The notes: generated from the sequence alone by a model not told the origin. Counted from the first letter of the stretch, positions 35,901-49,338 are shown. The stretch: 64,000 nt of DNA from Monosporascus cannonballus (GCA_004154925.1 QJNS01000026.1:62001-126000); one strand, 5' to 3'. Translations and numbers: made by a program.

Positions 35901-37250
35901 TATATTCGTAAAATCCATATATTATCCTAAATACCGTTTTCCATTTTTCTTTTTTAACTATTTTGATACGGTAATAATTATTATGAAAATTAAACGCCGT
36001 AAATTATTTAATTTTGCTAGCATTTTTTTTAAAAATATTTATAAGAATTAAGGAATATTTGTTTTTAATCGTAATATTATTTAATTATTTATAATCGATT
36101 ATTTTTCGGTAAATAAAATTTCCGTCCTTATTAATTTTTTATTTACCATTTTTGGTTTTTGGTATTATAAAAATTAAATATTTAATAAAGGAATTAAAAA
36201 GTTAAATATATTTTTTTTTCAAATTTAATTATATATTTTTTTATAAAGCTTTTAATTTTTCTGGGTTTATATGGTAAATCTTCTAAAGCTTAAAATAATA
36301 CCCTTTTTTAATAGGTATCCGGTAATCCCATTAACCGTATAACGGTAATTCGTAATTTTCTTTATTTTTAAATAATTTTTTAAATTTTTAATATTCCGGA
36401 GGTACCGTAAAAATCTAATTAAAAACCTATATTTTCTTAATAATATAACAAATTTCTTAATTATTTTTATTTAATATCTTATCCCAAAAAAATATTTGCT
36501 TTTTTTAATTAATCCGTAAATTATTAAAATAAATTTAAGGTATTTTTAAAATAATATTGTATCCGGAAATATTAGCGATATCCAGTAAAACGCGTTTTTA
36601 ATATTTTTGAATTTATATTAGGAATTTTTTCGTTTTTCGAAAAATTCGTCCGTTTTCGTAAGTAAATAAGTTGCCATCTATTATATGCAATTTGTAAAAC
36701 TTTAATTTGTATTTTTAAAAAATCTGATATTTTTCTGCTGTTATAAGGGAAATAAAATTACTTTTTATTCCGAAATTAATTATAACCTTAAATATTTTGC
36801 CTTTATATCGGAAAAAGATTTTAATTTAGTTATGCATTTTTTTTATTATTTTGCATAAAGTTTTATTAATTAAGGTTTTTCGATACCTTATTTTCGAAAG
36901 CCTTTATAAATTTTTAATTTTTAATAATTTTTAACTTAAATAAATTTTTATTTGTAAGTTTTTTTAATAATATATTTAATATATTAATTATTTTTATACC
37001 GGAACCATATTTTCTTGCCGTATTTATATTAAGGCTTTAAAATCTGGTTCTTTTTTTAATTTACTTTTTTATTCCGTATTTTCCGAATTATAAAATTAAA
37101 AAAATAAATTTCCGAAAAAGGTATTCTTATATTTAAAAGTTCGTATTAAATATAAAGTATCGGAAAGTAATATAGGTATTCTTACGATATAATTTTTTGA
37201 TTCCGTTTTAATTTGGGATATAAATAATAAAATTTAAGGTATTTTAGTTA
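32950..37250 (-). pseudogene. C pol (RIP-degraded)
   Basis: Pol of element C on the - strand, placed by its RT core. FVFIYFNDILIYSETLKEYK reads at about 35760-35820, followed by a segment typical of gypsy RT (KTLNETNIRINL...). Integrase is expected at about 33300-34900 and protease above 37000, but frames there are too damaged for motif assignment. Boundaries approximate. Confidence 0.55.
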
Positions 37251-37299
37251 TCGGGGAATTTTAATATATCGGTATTTATCGTTTAGTTCGGTAAAAATC

Positions 37300-38700
37300 T
37301 TATTATTTTATCCGGGCCAAAAATTATTATTTTTTTTAGTTTTAAAATAAATAAGATAATTATCTTAATAATAAGTAATAAAATATAATAAATTGTAAAA
37401 GTTTACCGATAGTATTTTCTTATAAATAATATATTTTAGGAATTCGCAAAACTTTAAAAATAATTATCCGTAATTATTAATATTTAGTCGAAATTAATCA
37501 TTTTTTATATATATTTTATATTTTTAGGAATTAAAGTAATAGTGGCATTTTAATTTTATAATTATCCTGGAAATTATTTATCCGGGATAATATTTATAGG
37601 TTTTAACTTTAAAATTTTAACAAATAAAATAATCTTTATATTTTAAGTTATTATTCTGGATTTAAATAATTATGGCAATAATAAATTCTAGTTGGAAAAA
37701 AATCGAGCTAATTTTTTTTTTTCCTTTTTTACCTTATTATCGGTTTTTTGTTTAACCGTTTTAATTTTTTTCTGGGATTAAGGAATTTTTTCCTTTTTGA
37801 AATTCCTTTTAACGGAAAAACGATATTTGCTTTTAAAATACCCCTTTTTGCCATAATTAAAACATTTTATTTTGAATTTATTTTTTTTAGGTTTTTTCGA
37901 AACGGAATTCGTTTTTTTTTAAGGCTTGCCCTTATCTTTTTTAATTCGGTTACTAAAGCTTTTATCGTTACCTCGTTTGTTGGTCTTTTTTTTTTCGAAA
38001 TACCGATTAAAAGTTTATCGGTCGGCGATAATAACCTTATTTATATATTTTGCAAAAGATTTAATCTTAAATTTTATATATAATTTATTTTTAACTTAAG
38101 GCTTTAAGCCATTATAATAAGGATAAAATAATACGTTTTTTAGTAAATTCGAAATAACGGTTAAATAGTTAAATTTTATCGTATATTTAGATATTAATTT
38201 AATTTAATAAAAAAAATGAAATTATTTAATAATGTTTTATTCCTTATCAGGATTACCGAATAAAATGCATATTTTTTTTTCAAAATTTTCGTAATTATTA
38301 AAAATATAATTAATAAAATCTGAAAATTCCTTTAAGTATTTTTTAAAGTAATCCGTTAAAATAAGTTCGAATTATTGGCGAATTTATCCAATTAATAATT
38401 AAAAAATAATTATTACTTTTTGATATTTCTCCGATAAAGAATTTTTATAAAATTTAAGATAAAGCCTTACTTAAACTAAAAATCCATTAAGGTCCTTTAA
38501 TTTGTCGTAAGGCTTAGGGGGAATTAATTTATAACCTTTGACGTTTGGTATTCCATAGTAACCAGGGGGTGGAATAATTTTTTCCCGTATCCGAATTGCG
38601 CCGAATAATGGCAGGGTTAAGGCTTTTTCTTACGTTTGCCTTGGGTCTAACGAAAGGGGTCGGTAACCGGCCCCTTAGCTTCGCCCTTTAGGAAAACCAA
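37300..38700 (-). pseudogene. C gag (RIP-degraded)
   Basis: The zinc knuckle is readable at about 37830-37875 as KCFNYGKKGYFKSKY. It fits CFNCGKKGHFKSEC after two Cys and one His codon became Tyr, plus one Glu-to-Lys change, all compatible with RIP transitions. The upstream gag is AT-rich with little open frame. The + strand frame 37748-38083 is a shadow of this. Confidence 0.5.
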
Positions 38701-39180
38701 ATTAAGGAAAAACTGGCTTTTTTCCTTTTGTAAGCCGAATATTCTTTTTTTTAGGGTTCGGATTTTTATTATTAGGGCACTTAATTTCTTTTTTGCAATA
38801 AGTTTTTTTTTTTGGTTTTCGGCCCCATACTTTTTTTTAACCTTTTTTTTAATTATTTTTTTTTCCGATTTCTTTTTTTAGATTTTAATAATATCCTTAA
38901 AAGCCGGGGTAAGTTATTATTTAAGTTATAAAAATAATAAATTTTTTTAAAATCAAATAATAAAAAGTACTATATTATTAATTAATTAAAAATTTTTTTT
39001 AATAAGGGGTAAATCGTTAAATCTTATTAATAACGTTTTTTTAGTTAATAATAAGGATCGTATATATTATTTATTTTTTAAATATCGTCTTATATTATCG
39101 TTTATATTAAATTTAAGAAAATTTATATTTTAATTAGGCGGTAAATTATCCGTTAATTATTAATTAAGGAATTATTAAAA

Positions 39181-39611
39181 TATAACGAACTTATTATATA
39201 TTTACCTGGAAATATAAGTAATATTTAAAAAAGATTTTAATTTATAAATAATAATAAGGCGAAAAATAATTTAATATATTCGTTAAAATAATTTTAAGGT
39301 ATTTTTTTCTTAATTAAAAAATAATATAATTATTTTTAATTAAAAACTTAAATTAATAATTAAAAAACGAAAAACTAAATAAATAATTATTTATATAGGA
39401 AACCTAAACCTTATATATCTTTTTTATCCTTTATGTTTTTTATGGTTTTTGGGGATCTCGAAAAACCATGGTATCTGTCGTTTACGAATTTCCTGGTATC
39501 TTTGGAGATTGACAGAGACCTGAGGTTTATCCGATGGAAGGTGGAGATCCCGAACGTTTCCAACTTCCTGGGCCTCCTTTGGGGCTAGTGGAGTCCCTTC
39601 TGAACGTAACA
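39181..39611 (-). repeat. 5' LTR of C
   Basis: 431 bp, + strand TATAACGAACTTATT ... CGTAACA, followed by TSD GTATT. The half nearest 39611 keeps balanced composition (about 39440-39611). Confidence 0.88.
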
Positions 39612-39616
39612 GTATT

Positions 39617-41705
39617 TGACATTTATTTGATTTTTTCTTTTCGTAAAGTTCGTTAAAGGTATATCGATTTTACTAAAATTTCAAAAAAGCTTTTGGTAAT
39701 AATTGGCGAATCCAAAGAATACCTATACCTTTTTAGCCGTCGTTGGCGTCTGCTATTCTATAATTGTAACGATTTTCTTAGGGTTTATCCTATTATGTCT
39801 TAAAGTAATAATATAATTAAATATTTTATTTTCTGTACGTAAAGTAAATTTTTTTCTCCGTTAGCAAATAACTTTATATTTTATAAAGCGTAAAAAATTT
39901 TGTAAACGTATCCTGTATATGCTTTTTCCGTTTTTAAAAATATGAAAATGTCGTCGAGATAATATACGACGAAAATATCGAGTATTCCTATAACATATAA
40001 TTAATTATTCGTTAAAAGGTTATGAATACGTTTATAAATCCTATTAAGATGATTAAATATTTAAATACTTCGTATTTTGTCCTAAAAGTTATTTTTTTTA
40101 TTTATATTCTTTTTTAATTTTAATAAGGTTATATCCATCTTTAAAATCGAATATTATAAATTATTTGGTTCCGTAAAGTTGGTTTTTTATTTTTGTAATT
40201 AAGGGTAATAATATTCCGTCTTTAATAATTATATTATTTAGTTGTTAATAGTTAACCATAAGTTGCATTTTTTTCGTTTTTTTCGGTACGAAAAACATCA
40301 GGTATTCTTCCGATAATTTCGAAAATCGAGTTTATTTTTTTTATAACAGATTTTCCAGATATTCTTTGAAAGTACGTAATTCGTTTCTGTTAAGATTATA
40401 AATGGGGTAGAATTTTATCGAAAATGCTTTTTTAAAATTTATTTTATAATTTATTTATTATGTTTTAATAATTGCGTATCGAATTCCTTTTTGAAAAGTT
40501 GTTTATATCTGAAATATTATGATAATATATTAATTAAACTTTTCAGTTTTTAAAGTTGTTATTTTTGGTCGTTATTTAGTTGCTTTAATTTTATTCTAAT
40601 AATAATAACGATACGTCATATTTTGTTAATACCTATTTCTTTCTTATATTTTGTTCTTTTAAGTAATAAGGTTTTTGTTATATGCGTATGCTTACATTTG
40701 TCGTTATTTCCGATCGAATATTAAGATCTTAATTTTTTTATTTATTTATTAATAAGATATAAGGCGAACTTGATTTAAATAAGGCTTTTATTAATTAAGA
40801 TTTCGTATTAACGTATCCATGGTAATCCTAAGTTTATATCATAATTCCTAAATAAATTAATGTGAAAATAAATTATTTAATATTGTTTTTAAACGAAGAT
40901 CTCGAAATAATTAATTTCGCATATAATGTTCCCGTTATCGTAAGCAAATTCTTAATTTTCGACATTTGTCGTTATATAAGGTTTTAATTTGTATTTTTAT
41001 AACTTTTTAAACTTATTAATTATATTTGGTATAATATAATTTCCGCCTAAAGTTTCGTAATATATTATTATAATATATTAATTCGTTCTGATTTGTATAT
41101 CTAAAATAATACGGCTATTAACGGTTTTTATTATTACATTTAAGGCCTTTGTTGAAAATTCTCTTTAATTCTTTTAGGTTTCGTTATTTTACGCGATTTT
41201 TATAAATAATATTTTTCTTTTAAATTTGTTCGAATTTATCGAACTTTATTTATATTTTTATATTTAACGCGTTAAATTATTATATTTGCGGTTATTGCTA
41301 GCGTATTATTTTTTCGAACTATATCAATTAGTCTTAATCTTATTATAATTTCTTTTCTATCGCATAAATTATTTTCTTATATTTACGATTATATTTTATT
41401 ATGAATTATTTTAATAGTTATTCCAAAACTGTCTTATAAATTAATATGCCTCTTTTAAATATTTTTTAATATTGGTTTACAATAAGTATTAACTGAAAAT
41501 ATAAATTTATAATAATCTTTTAAAAAATATTTTTATTACGTGCTAAAGTAATTCCTTTTTCGTTTAGTAATTATCTTATTAATAATAATATAAACGATCT
41601 TTTTATAAGTATTATTCTTTTTCGGGCCAACCATTTACTTTGGCTAATTATTAAATATTTTCAAGTGTTATAAATCGAAAATGTCGATATTATTATTTAT
41701 CGTTC
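39617..41705 (-). pseudogene. E pol, RT / RNase H / protease part
   Basis: Middle of E Pol, resuming after C. RNase H lies at about 39640-39800 and RT at about 39900-40350 with the catalytic YLDD box still intact at 39950-39961 (VYYLDDIFIF). The protease GNYI strand is near 41030-41060, and the gag-pol junction runs up to the F insertion at 41705. Multiple stops remain, so it is dead even though the active-site codons survived. Confidence 0.75.
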
Positions 41706-41912
41706 TGTCGGCAGTTAGGTGCTTTAGATGCCCACGGCTGGCGTTTTAAAGCAGTGCTCTGCAGCCTGGGACAGCGTTTGTCCAGGGATTACCGTTTGTA
41801 CAAATAGGACGTATATATAAAGGCGGTACGCCCTAAACTTTTTCAGTTTTTCTTTATATAAATTATTAAGTTATCATTAATTTCCTATATTTAATTACTA
41901 TAATTATTAATA
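41706..41912 (+). repeat. 5' LTR of F
   Basis: 207 bp, TGTCGGCAGTTAGG ... TTAATA. It includes CGTATATATAAAGGCGGTAC, a TATA-like promoter core. Confidence 0.9.
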
Positions 41913-41939
41913 TGGTAGTATTTTTTGGTTTTTAGCAAC

Positions 41940-43710
41940 CGTAATACGTTAAACGAAATATTTATTTACCGATTAAGTTAATAAAAAAACGTAAAATTTT
42001 AAAAAGAATTATTTAATTAACGATTCGAAAAAAAGTTAAGTAATAATTAACGATAACGAATAAAATCTTTATTACATAAAGTAACGTACCCGAGCTTTTT
42101 TTTACTTAATAAAAAACTTTTAATAATTAGGAAAAATAATATTTTAATAAAGGAAAAATAAAGAAATAAAACAGTATATTAAGTATGGCGGTAAAAAAAA
42201 TCTTATTTTCGGGGTATTTTCAAAGAAAAACGTCTTATTACCTTAATTATAACAGTAATAAAGAAATAACGATATAAAACCTTTATCCAAAAATAATAAC
42301 CTAAAAACGACTTAAATAAGCTTTATAGGTTGTTCGGTATTACTATTAATAGAATTAAATAAAACATTAAAATACGGAAAAATACGTATTAACATATTAA
42401 AGATAAAATAAAAAAATTAAAATTTTAAAACGTAAAAAGTATTAATATTATAAAGCAAATAAATAACGTTATAAAATAATTATTAAATATATCTTAATTC
42501 GGGAGTAGTTCTTAATTATAAAAGGCTAGAACGCCATTATTTCCGCCCCGATTAAAAAGATCGTAAAATTCGAAAAATTTACGGAAAACTTTATAAAATA
42601 TTAAGCTTATTAAGCCAAAAAGATTAAAAGAATATGTATCGTAATAAAAAACAACAAAGATAGAATTAATTACTTAAAAAAATAAAACGTAACTAAGAAG
42701 ATAATTTATTAAAAAGTTAAATGCTTTAAAGAAAACGAAAAACGTTAAAAAGAAATTATTTAAAAATAAAGGTATAATAAATAATAACCCCAATAATTTA
42801 AATAACTTATTTCTACTTTTTTTAGATTTATCTTAAGATTATTTAAAATGACGAAAACGTTGTAACGGTTTTTTAATAACTTAAATAATTTTAGCGAATT
42901 AGGTATTACCTTAAAGAATAAAAAAAAGGATTTTGAAAGGTTTAATAACGGAAATAAAACGAAATTACTTTAAAAACGTATCGATTTTACGTAGGACAAA
43001 TAGAATTATTTATTAGGTTTGGCTAATTAAAAATTTTAAAATAGTATTTTTATTTTAATTTTTTAAAAAATTAATTACAAAAACGAAATAGAATTGAAAT
43101 AATCAAATTAATTGGGCTTTTTAAAGGCCATTATTAAGATTTGCAAAAAAACGTTTTTAAAGTTAATTATAGATATTAAGACAAATATAAAATATTAAGA
43201 ATTTTTAGAAAGATTTACGCTACCATAAATAAGGCTAAGTAAAGGTTTTTTTGGAAAAAGTTTAGCAAAGTTACTTACGATAAAAAAACCGAATATAATT
43301 TACCATTAAAATTTAAAAACCTTTTCGCAAAGTAAAAGGTTATAGTATGCGATTTAAATTAGAAAAACAAATTATTATGTTCTTTATTGCTGTAAAGAAC
43401 CGAGCCGGCAGTTGGTACAAAACTATTTAATTGGTATTAAGGTAAATGGATTATTTTTTTAATAGTTAATTAATGCTTTTAATAAAAGATTCCATAATTA
43501 TATTAATAACAAAAAGAAAAACGAAAAGGCCTATAACGCCTAAAGGGGTAAGGGCAAAAGTTATAATAATTTTAGAAATAAAAAGCTTACGTAAAACAAA
43601 AATAGAAAGCCTTCTTATTTTAATTTTGGAAAATACGGCCATATGGCGAAAAATTACTTTGAATCGTAAAAGGAACGAAAAAATGGTAAGGGAAAAAATG
43701 CATAAATAAT
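41940..43710 (+). pseudogene. F gag (RIP-degraded)
   Basis: Gag of the copia element. The knuckle is readable at about 43610-43665 as PSYFNFGKYGHMAKNYFE, i.e. C-C-H-C with the His and Gly intact and the Cys positions replaced by Tyr or Phe. The open frame 43473-43709 lies in a different frame and is not gag. Start not determinable. Confidence 0.55.
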
Positions 43711-44719
43711 GTTAAAGTAATAATACCGGCCAGAATAATAGTAATAATAATTTTCGCAATATCCGTAACGGCGGTTAAAGAGAAAAATAATTTAGTTTTA
43801 AAGGCTTTAAAAATTTATACCGGTTAAACGGAAAAACTTTTAGCGTTTACGTTAAAAAATAGCAACTTTAAGATTTTATATAATAATACGACGAAATAGT
43901 ATAATACAGAACTTAAAGAGTTATAGTAAGTAAAAGCTTTAAGTTACAAATGACCGAAAGCTTTAAGTTTTAAGCGGTTAAACGCGTTAAGTTTTAGGTG
44001 GCTAATTGCTTTAAAATAATTAAAACGATAATTATGGACAGCATTAAATTTTTATACGTATATTCTTTTTATAAAAAATAATCGAAGTAACTTGTTTTAA
44101 AATTCGGCAATAAACGTTAATATTATAAATATTATTGACGACTGTAAAAAAATATTATATTAGATATTAAGTCTAACAAAATTAAAATTATAATAAAAGC
44201 GGATTAATAATTATTATTTTTATTAATATTATTTAATAATATTTAAAAGGCCTTAATCGAAAAAATAACGAAATTATAATAAGATATACGTTATATATTA
44301 AGGATTTCTTATTAAAGATATTTTCTGAGGAGATATTTTATAAATAAAAAAATTATTTAAATTATAACGCCTTAATTAATCCTAATAGGATTTAATTAAT
44401 AATAATTAACGTTTTCCGAAAAGGATTTTTCTTATGGCTTTATAAGAAATTAAAACCTATTATTAAGGTTTTAATTATAAATAAGAACGATTAATAGAGA
44501 TAGGCGTTAAAAAAGGTATTCGGTAAGGAAAATAACGATAACTTAATTAATAACTTAAAGAAAACCTTTATAGGAGCCTTTAAAGACGGAAAAGTTTTTA
44601 TGACAGACGGAATTATGAAAAAAATTATTTTTTGGTACCGCCGCCTTTATTATCCTAATATTAAACGATTAATTTGGACTATTAAGAAGTTTACGGAAAT
44701 AAATTTAGACCTTAAAAAT

Positions 44720-44884
44720 TGTCACGGGCCAAGGGCCCTAGTGGAGGGATTAGCGTAACGCTAATCCCGTGGCTCCCGTATATATAACTAGTTGCTCCTA
44801 CGTATCTTCTTAGTTGTTCCCTAGATTTCTTAATAGACCTATTATGGCCCATATCCTTAGCTATTACGTATACAGCCCCTTATA
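44720..44884 (+). repeat. 5' LTR of G
   Basis: 165 bp, TGTCACGGGCCAAGGG ... CCCCTTATA. It contains an 11-bp-arm perfect palindrome with one central base at 44746-44768, followed by CCCGTATATATAA as TATA-like core. Confidence 0.9.
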
Positions 44885-44975
44885 TATTAAGAAATCTCTT
44901 TTTTCGCAAACGGTCTATTACCGTAAAAAATACGCTAACGTTACGCACCCGTTATTCGTACGCAGTTTATTCACC

Positions 44976-45960
44976 ATGGACACCGAGGAACCGTACCGTC
45001 AGATTTTACGAACCGTTTGCGAACTATAAGGCCGTAAGAACTATAACGCTTGGAAGTTCGAGATAAATAAAAAGTTACTTATTAATGAAAAGGCGATCGA
45101 CAAAAATCGTATGCAGCTTTTTTATATCTGGAAAACCTTTAACCGTTAATTTTAAAAGTTAACGTTTTTGCTATATATATAAAAAGCCTTAAAAAAGCCA
45201 AATTCCCAAATTCTTTTAAATTATATTATTATTACTTTAAAAAAACCTATTAAAAATAAAAAACTAGTTAATATTTAATTAAATTACGTTAACGTAACGC
45301 TTAAACGGCATCCGAATACGTTTTTATATTCGAAAATAATTTTTATTAAGTTAAAAAAAATAAAAAAGTAAATAAAGCTAAAATATTTTTATTAATTTCG
45401 GCCCTTAACGCCAAAACGAAAAAATAATTAAATTACTAAAGGTAATTTAATATTTGGGAAAAGTTTACGTAATTTTTTCGCCGTTCGGAAATATCGTTTT
45501 TAACGGTTTTTATCCCGGCGTATTTGCGCGTAATAATTTTCTAATTAGAAAATAATATTATAAAAGGTATAAAACTCGGTACGTTAATTACTAATTATTA
45601 ATATAAACGCCGTTAGCAAACGGAAAAACGTTATTTAGGATATGGCGAAACGGGGTATTTTCGGAAAAATTATCCCAAAAAGAAAAAAATTGCTATCCGA
45701 CATATTGGCGTTAATAAGGCCCCAAAGGTTCCGTTATTATTTAAACGATAAAAAACAACCGCAGGAATATTTAATAAAACCTAGGAAAATTTAAATAAAT
45801 TCGACATTTACGAAATATTAAAAAAATTAGCAGAAAAAACGGCTTAGGGAAAATAACGTAAGGATATAAAGCTAATAACGCGTAACGCGCCAAAGACGTA
45901 CGGGCGTAAAGCATACGGCGTGGTCTTTCCGTAACCGTTGGAGGACCTTTCGGATTAGGA
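44976..45960 (+). pseudogene. G gag-like ORF
   Basis: ATG 44976 in a good context (CACCATGG) begins MDTEEPYRQILRTVCEL, then a TAA that fits CAA before RIP, then GRKNYNAWKFEINKKLL. The N-Y-x-x-W-K pattern after a short leader is typical of the N-terminus of copia-type gag proteins. It remains readable to about 45150 and then degenerates. No pol motifs follow. Confidence 0.5.
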
Positions 45961-46066
45961 TTTGCGAATATCGCCGCCTTGGAATAAGGTCTCTAAAAAG
46001 GTGCTATAAATAAACGTTTACCGCGCAACGGGAAAAAGCGAAAATTGGATTTAAAAAAGGGGGTTA

Positions 46067-46231
46067 TATCACGGGCCAAGGGCCCTAGTAAAAGGATTAG
46101 CGTAACGCTAATCCCGTGGCTCCCGTATATATAGCTAGCTACTCCCACGCATTTTCTTAGCTGTTCCCTAGATTTCTTAATAAACCTGTTGTGGCCCATA
46201 TCCTTAGCTACTACGTATGCAGCCCTTTACA
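46067..46231 (+). repeat. 3' LTR of G
   Basis: 165 bp aligned end to end with the 5' LTR. The palindrome recurs at 46093-46115 with one arm base changed. Confidence 0.9.
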
Positions 46232-49126
46232 AAAATATAAAAATTATTTTTATATACTTTGGAATAAAATGAAAATACGGAGGATGCCGTTGATAAATTT
46301 CTAAAAACAAAAATAATAAATTAGGAAAATTATTTAATACGATATAAATTTAATAAAACCCGTTAATATTAAAAATAACAATTATTTTAAACTTATTATA
46401 AACGATTTATCGTATTATAAGGAATATTACTTGCTTAGGATTAAAAACAAAGTGTAATAATATTTATATACGTATATTACGTAAATAATTAAACGTTTAA
46501 AAGCATTAAATAAAAGGAAAAAAAAATATAGATTTTGCGGTTTAACGGTAGCAAGACATTTGATACAATAGTTATCGAAAGTTTTTGCGTTATAGAAAGT
46601 ATTAAGCTAGTAAATTTTAGCTTATATAATTAATATCAAAATAAAGTCGTAAAATGTGGTATTCAGTTTTTTTAATACAAAATATATACGATTTTCGTAT
46701 AAATAAAAGTATTTACATATTTTTGGGACCTTATATTAAATGTTATAACTTATACGATTAACAAAATCGGATAATTAATTATAAAAAATAGAATATTTAT
46801 CGAATATTTTAAAAACGTATTTGATTTTAAACCGAAATAGCTATATAAGCCGGATAATAGTTATTTTTGCGTTCTTAATGATAAATATATAGTTTTAATT
46901 GATATAAATTATAGGATTAAGTTAAAAAAATTAACAGCCCGGAAAGTAAAAGGAATATTTTGAAAGTATTGAGAAATATATAATTACAAGTTTTAATTAC
47001 TAAAAGGCGGCAAATTATTAATAATATTATATATTATTATTTATAAGGATTTGAAAAAATTGAACTAATCCTTTAACCCGAAAAATATTATTCGGTTATT
47101 TCCGTAACTCGTATAAAAGTATTTAAAATATTATCAAAAATAAGATATCGGAATGAAAAGTAAAGATAATAACGTTATTTCAAAAAACGATACAAATTAG
47201 GAAACGAAATAAATAAAGCCTAAAAAAGGTATTTAAAAAAGATAATCCTTAATTTATAATTTTAAAAGCTTTAAACGAAACCCCGGAACTTTTGCGCAAA
47301 TTAAAGTTAGTTTTAATTTAAAAGAGCGACGAAAAGAGTAATTATAGCATATATATTTGCCATTTTAATTTTGATAATAACCTTAATAACGAAATATATA
47401 GGTTATTTATATTGGTTAACGGTTTAGGCTTAAAAGAAATTATAGGGAGTTTAAAACGAAAAATATAATTTAAAGCGATTTTTACGGAAATCAAAAAATC
47501 TTTTCGTGCAAAGTTTTTAAATTTATACCTTTTGGCGAAAAGGCTTAGGTATATCTTATAGATATTAAATAGGTATTAAGAAAAAAAATACGTTTATAGG
47601 AAAATTAAAAAAGTATAAATCCCGTATTTAAATAAAAGGATTTATTTAACGGGAAAAAATAAATTATAACGAAATTACTATTAATATTAGAAAGGTTATA
47701 TATTGGAAAGTTTTAATAATATTAATTACTTCTCTAAATTGGTAAATATTTTAAATTGATTTTATTGCCGTTTATTTAAATAGTAACTTAAAAAAACGTT
47801 TATATATAGCTTTTTTTATGTTAATGAAATATTTTAATATTTACTTTAAAAATAAATATATTTATTAATTTTCTCTTAAAAAGTTATTAAATTGATGAAC
47901 TCCTTATACGGCTTAAAGTAAACCGGAACCGTTTAATAAAAGAAATAAGAAAAATATTAAGAAAATAAAAATTCTGTTTATTAATTTCGGATAACGCGAT
48001 ATATTATAATTCGGAAATAAACGTGATTAGTATTGCGTACGTTAAAAGGTTTTTATTTTTTCGCTTTAATAAATAACGCCTTAAGGGTATTGTTAAAAAA
48101 TCGTTAAAAACGTATTTATTAAGGATTTAAATAATACGAATTAATATTTAAATATGCGAATTATACGTTTTTTATTAACTGGAAATATTAAGTTAAATTA
48201 ATAGTAATATATGGAAAAATTATTATACTTAATAAGTTTAAACGTTATGCAGAAAATATTTAAATTATTTGTTAAAAATATTTAAAATACGTTATATGGA
48301 ATAACGAAATAATTAATAAGGTAAAACTGTTCGAATATATTAATTTAATAAGAAATTTTAATATTTTTAATTATATTAATAAACCGGATATAACATTTAC
48401 GACCATAATTTACGCTAGGTTTATAAGTAACCTATTACTTAAATACCGGGAATATATTAAGCGTTTATTATAATATTTAAATAATATAATAAATTTATCT
48501 TTTCGGTATAAAAAGTTAAACGAAAGTTATCCGTATCGGAAATATAACGACTTAAAGTTATTCGAAATAATAAATATTAATTTTGCGGATTTCGAATTAG
48601 CAAAATTTATTACGGGGTAGATATTTTTCATAATTAGAATATCCGTTATGTAATTTTGGAAATTATAGAATATTATTACCAAATATATTATAAAAATAAA
48701 ATATATAAAAATAATAATAATAATAACGGAAACAATAAAAATTAGAAACTTGTTTATAAAATTAAGGCTTATATTTAAACGCCTTATTTTTATCTTAAAA
48801 GATAATATAAGTACGTTAAAATAAATAACGGAAATACAAATAACCCGAAAAAAACGTTATATTCGGTTCGAATATTATTATATATGTTAGAAGGGTTAAA
48901 ACGGAAATATTTATTTTTAATACGTAAAAAATAAAGATAACTTAATAAATGAGCTTACGAAATTATTAGATAGAATTAATTTCGAACGATTTGTAATTAA
49001 TTTAGGGCTTTAAAAAATACGGATATAAAATAAGCCAAAAAGTATTTAAAATTAACAAAAATCAAAGTTTAATTTTTACAGAAACTAAAAATTTTAGTAG
49101 ATAAGGCTATCTGACGTAAAAGGGCG

Positions 49127-49333
49127 TATCGGCAATTAGGTATTTTAGATATTTACGGCTGGCGCTTTAAAGCAATGTTCTGCAACCTGGGATAACGTTT
49201 GTCTAGAGACCACCGTTTGTACAAACAGGACGTATATATAAGGGCGGTACGCCCTAGACTTCTTTAGTTTTTTCTAGCATAGATCATTAAGCTATTACCA
49301 GTTTCCTGCATTTGATCACTGTGACTGCTAATA
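49127..49333 (+). repeat. 3' LTR of F
   Basis: 207 bp, TATCGGCAATTAGG ... TGCTAATA, preceded by the purine tract AAAAGGGCG and followed by TSD CGTTC. Less mutated than the 5' copy. Confidence 0.9.
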
Positions 49334-49338
49334 CGTTC

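Larger units (their letters stand above)
32366..39611 (-). mobile_element. Full-length gypsy-type LTR retrotransposon C
   Basis: 7246 bp with two LTRs of exactly 431 bp and flanking GTATT (32361-32365 and 39612-39616). The interrupted E sequence can be followed from one side to the other by comparison with the intact stretch at 55200-55240. RT and gag motifs read on the - strand: an RT box YFNDILIYS (YLDD with one Asp changed to Asn) at 35794-35805, and a gag zinc knuckle with Cys and His turned to Tyr near 37830-37875. LTR and coding sequence differ from the A1/B/D/E/H family. It is extremely AT-rich inside, so heavily RIP-mutated. Confidence 0.9.
44720..46231 (+). mobile_element. Small non-autonomous LTR retrotransposon G
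   Basis: 1512 bp with two 165-bp LTRs (44720-44884, 46067-46231) and TSD AAAAT (44715-44719, 46232-46236). An A/G tract (46053-46063) stands directly before the 3' LTR. The interior is only 1182 bp and has room for a gag-like frame but not for pol, so movement must have depended on another element's enzymes. It is less AT-rich than its host F, which fits a younger insertion. Confidence 0.9.
43720..49060 (+). pseudogene. F pol (RIP-degraded, split by G)
   Basis: Copia-type Pol. The integrase zinc-finger region reads at about 44600-44715 (WYRRLYYPNIKRLIWTIKKF), where G inserted, and pol resumes at 46237. The integrase core is around 46300-47100. The RT region is around 47250-48150, including SDNAIYYNSE and an eroded catalytic box near 48035-48060. 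RNase H is about 48390-48990, ending near ELTKLLDRINFERFV. Stops throughout. Confidence 0.65.
41706..49333 (+). mobile_element. Full-length Ty1/copia LTR retrotransposon F, interrupted by G
   Basis: 7628 bp including the nested G (1512 bp plus TSD), so about 6.1 kb originally. The LTRs are exactly 207 bp each, with TSD CGTTC at 41701-41705 and 49334-49338. A TGGTAG-type primer binding start directly follows the 5' LTR at 41913. The copia order is recognisable: gag knuckle near 43610-43665, the GAG-pre-integrase pattern FWYRRLYYPNIKRL just before 44715, and a C-terminal RNase H region (YARFISN.LLKYREYIKRLL) near 48405-48480. Heavily RIP-mutated. Confidence 0.9.

Noticed and set aside
37748..38083. 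111-codon + strand frame rich in Phe
   Set aside because: Shadow of the C gag zinc-knuckle region, which reads on the - strand.
43473..43709. 78-codon + strand frame
   Set aside because: Overlaps F gag, but the zinc knuckle reads in another frame of the same strand.
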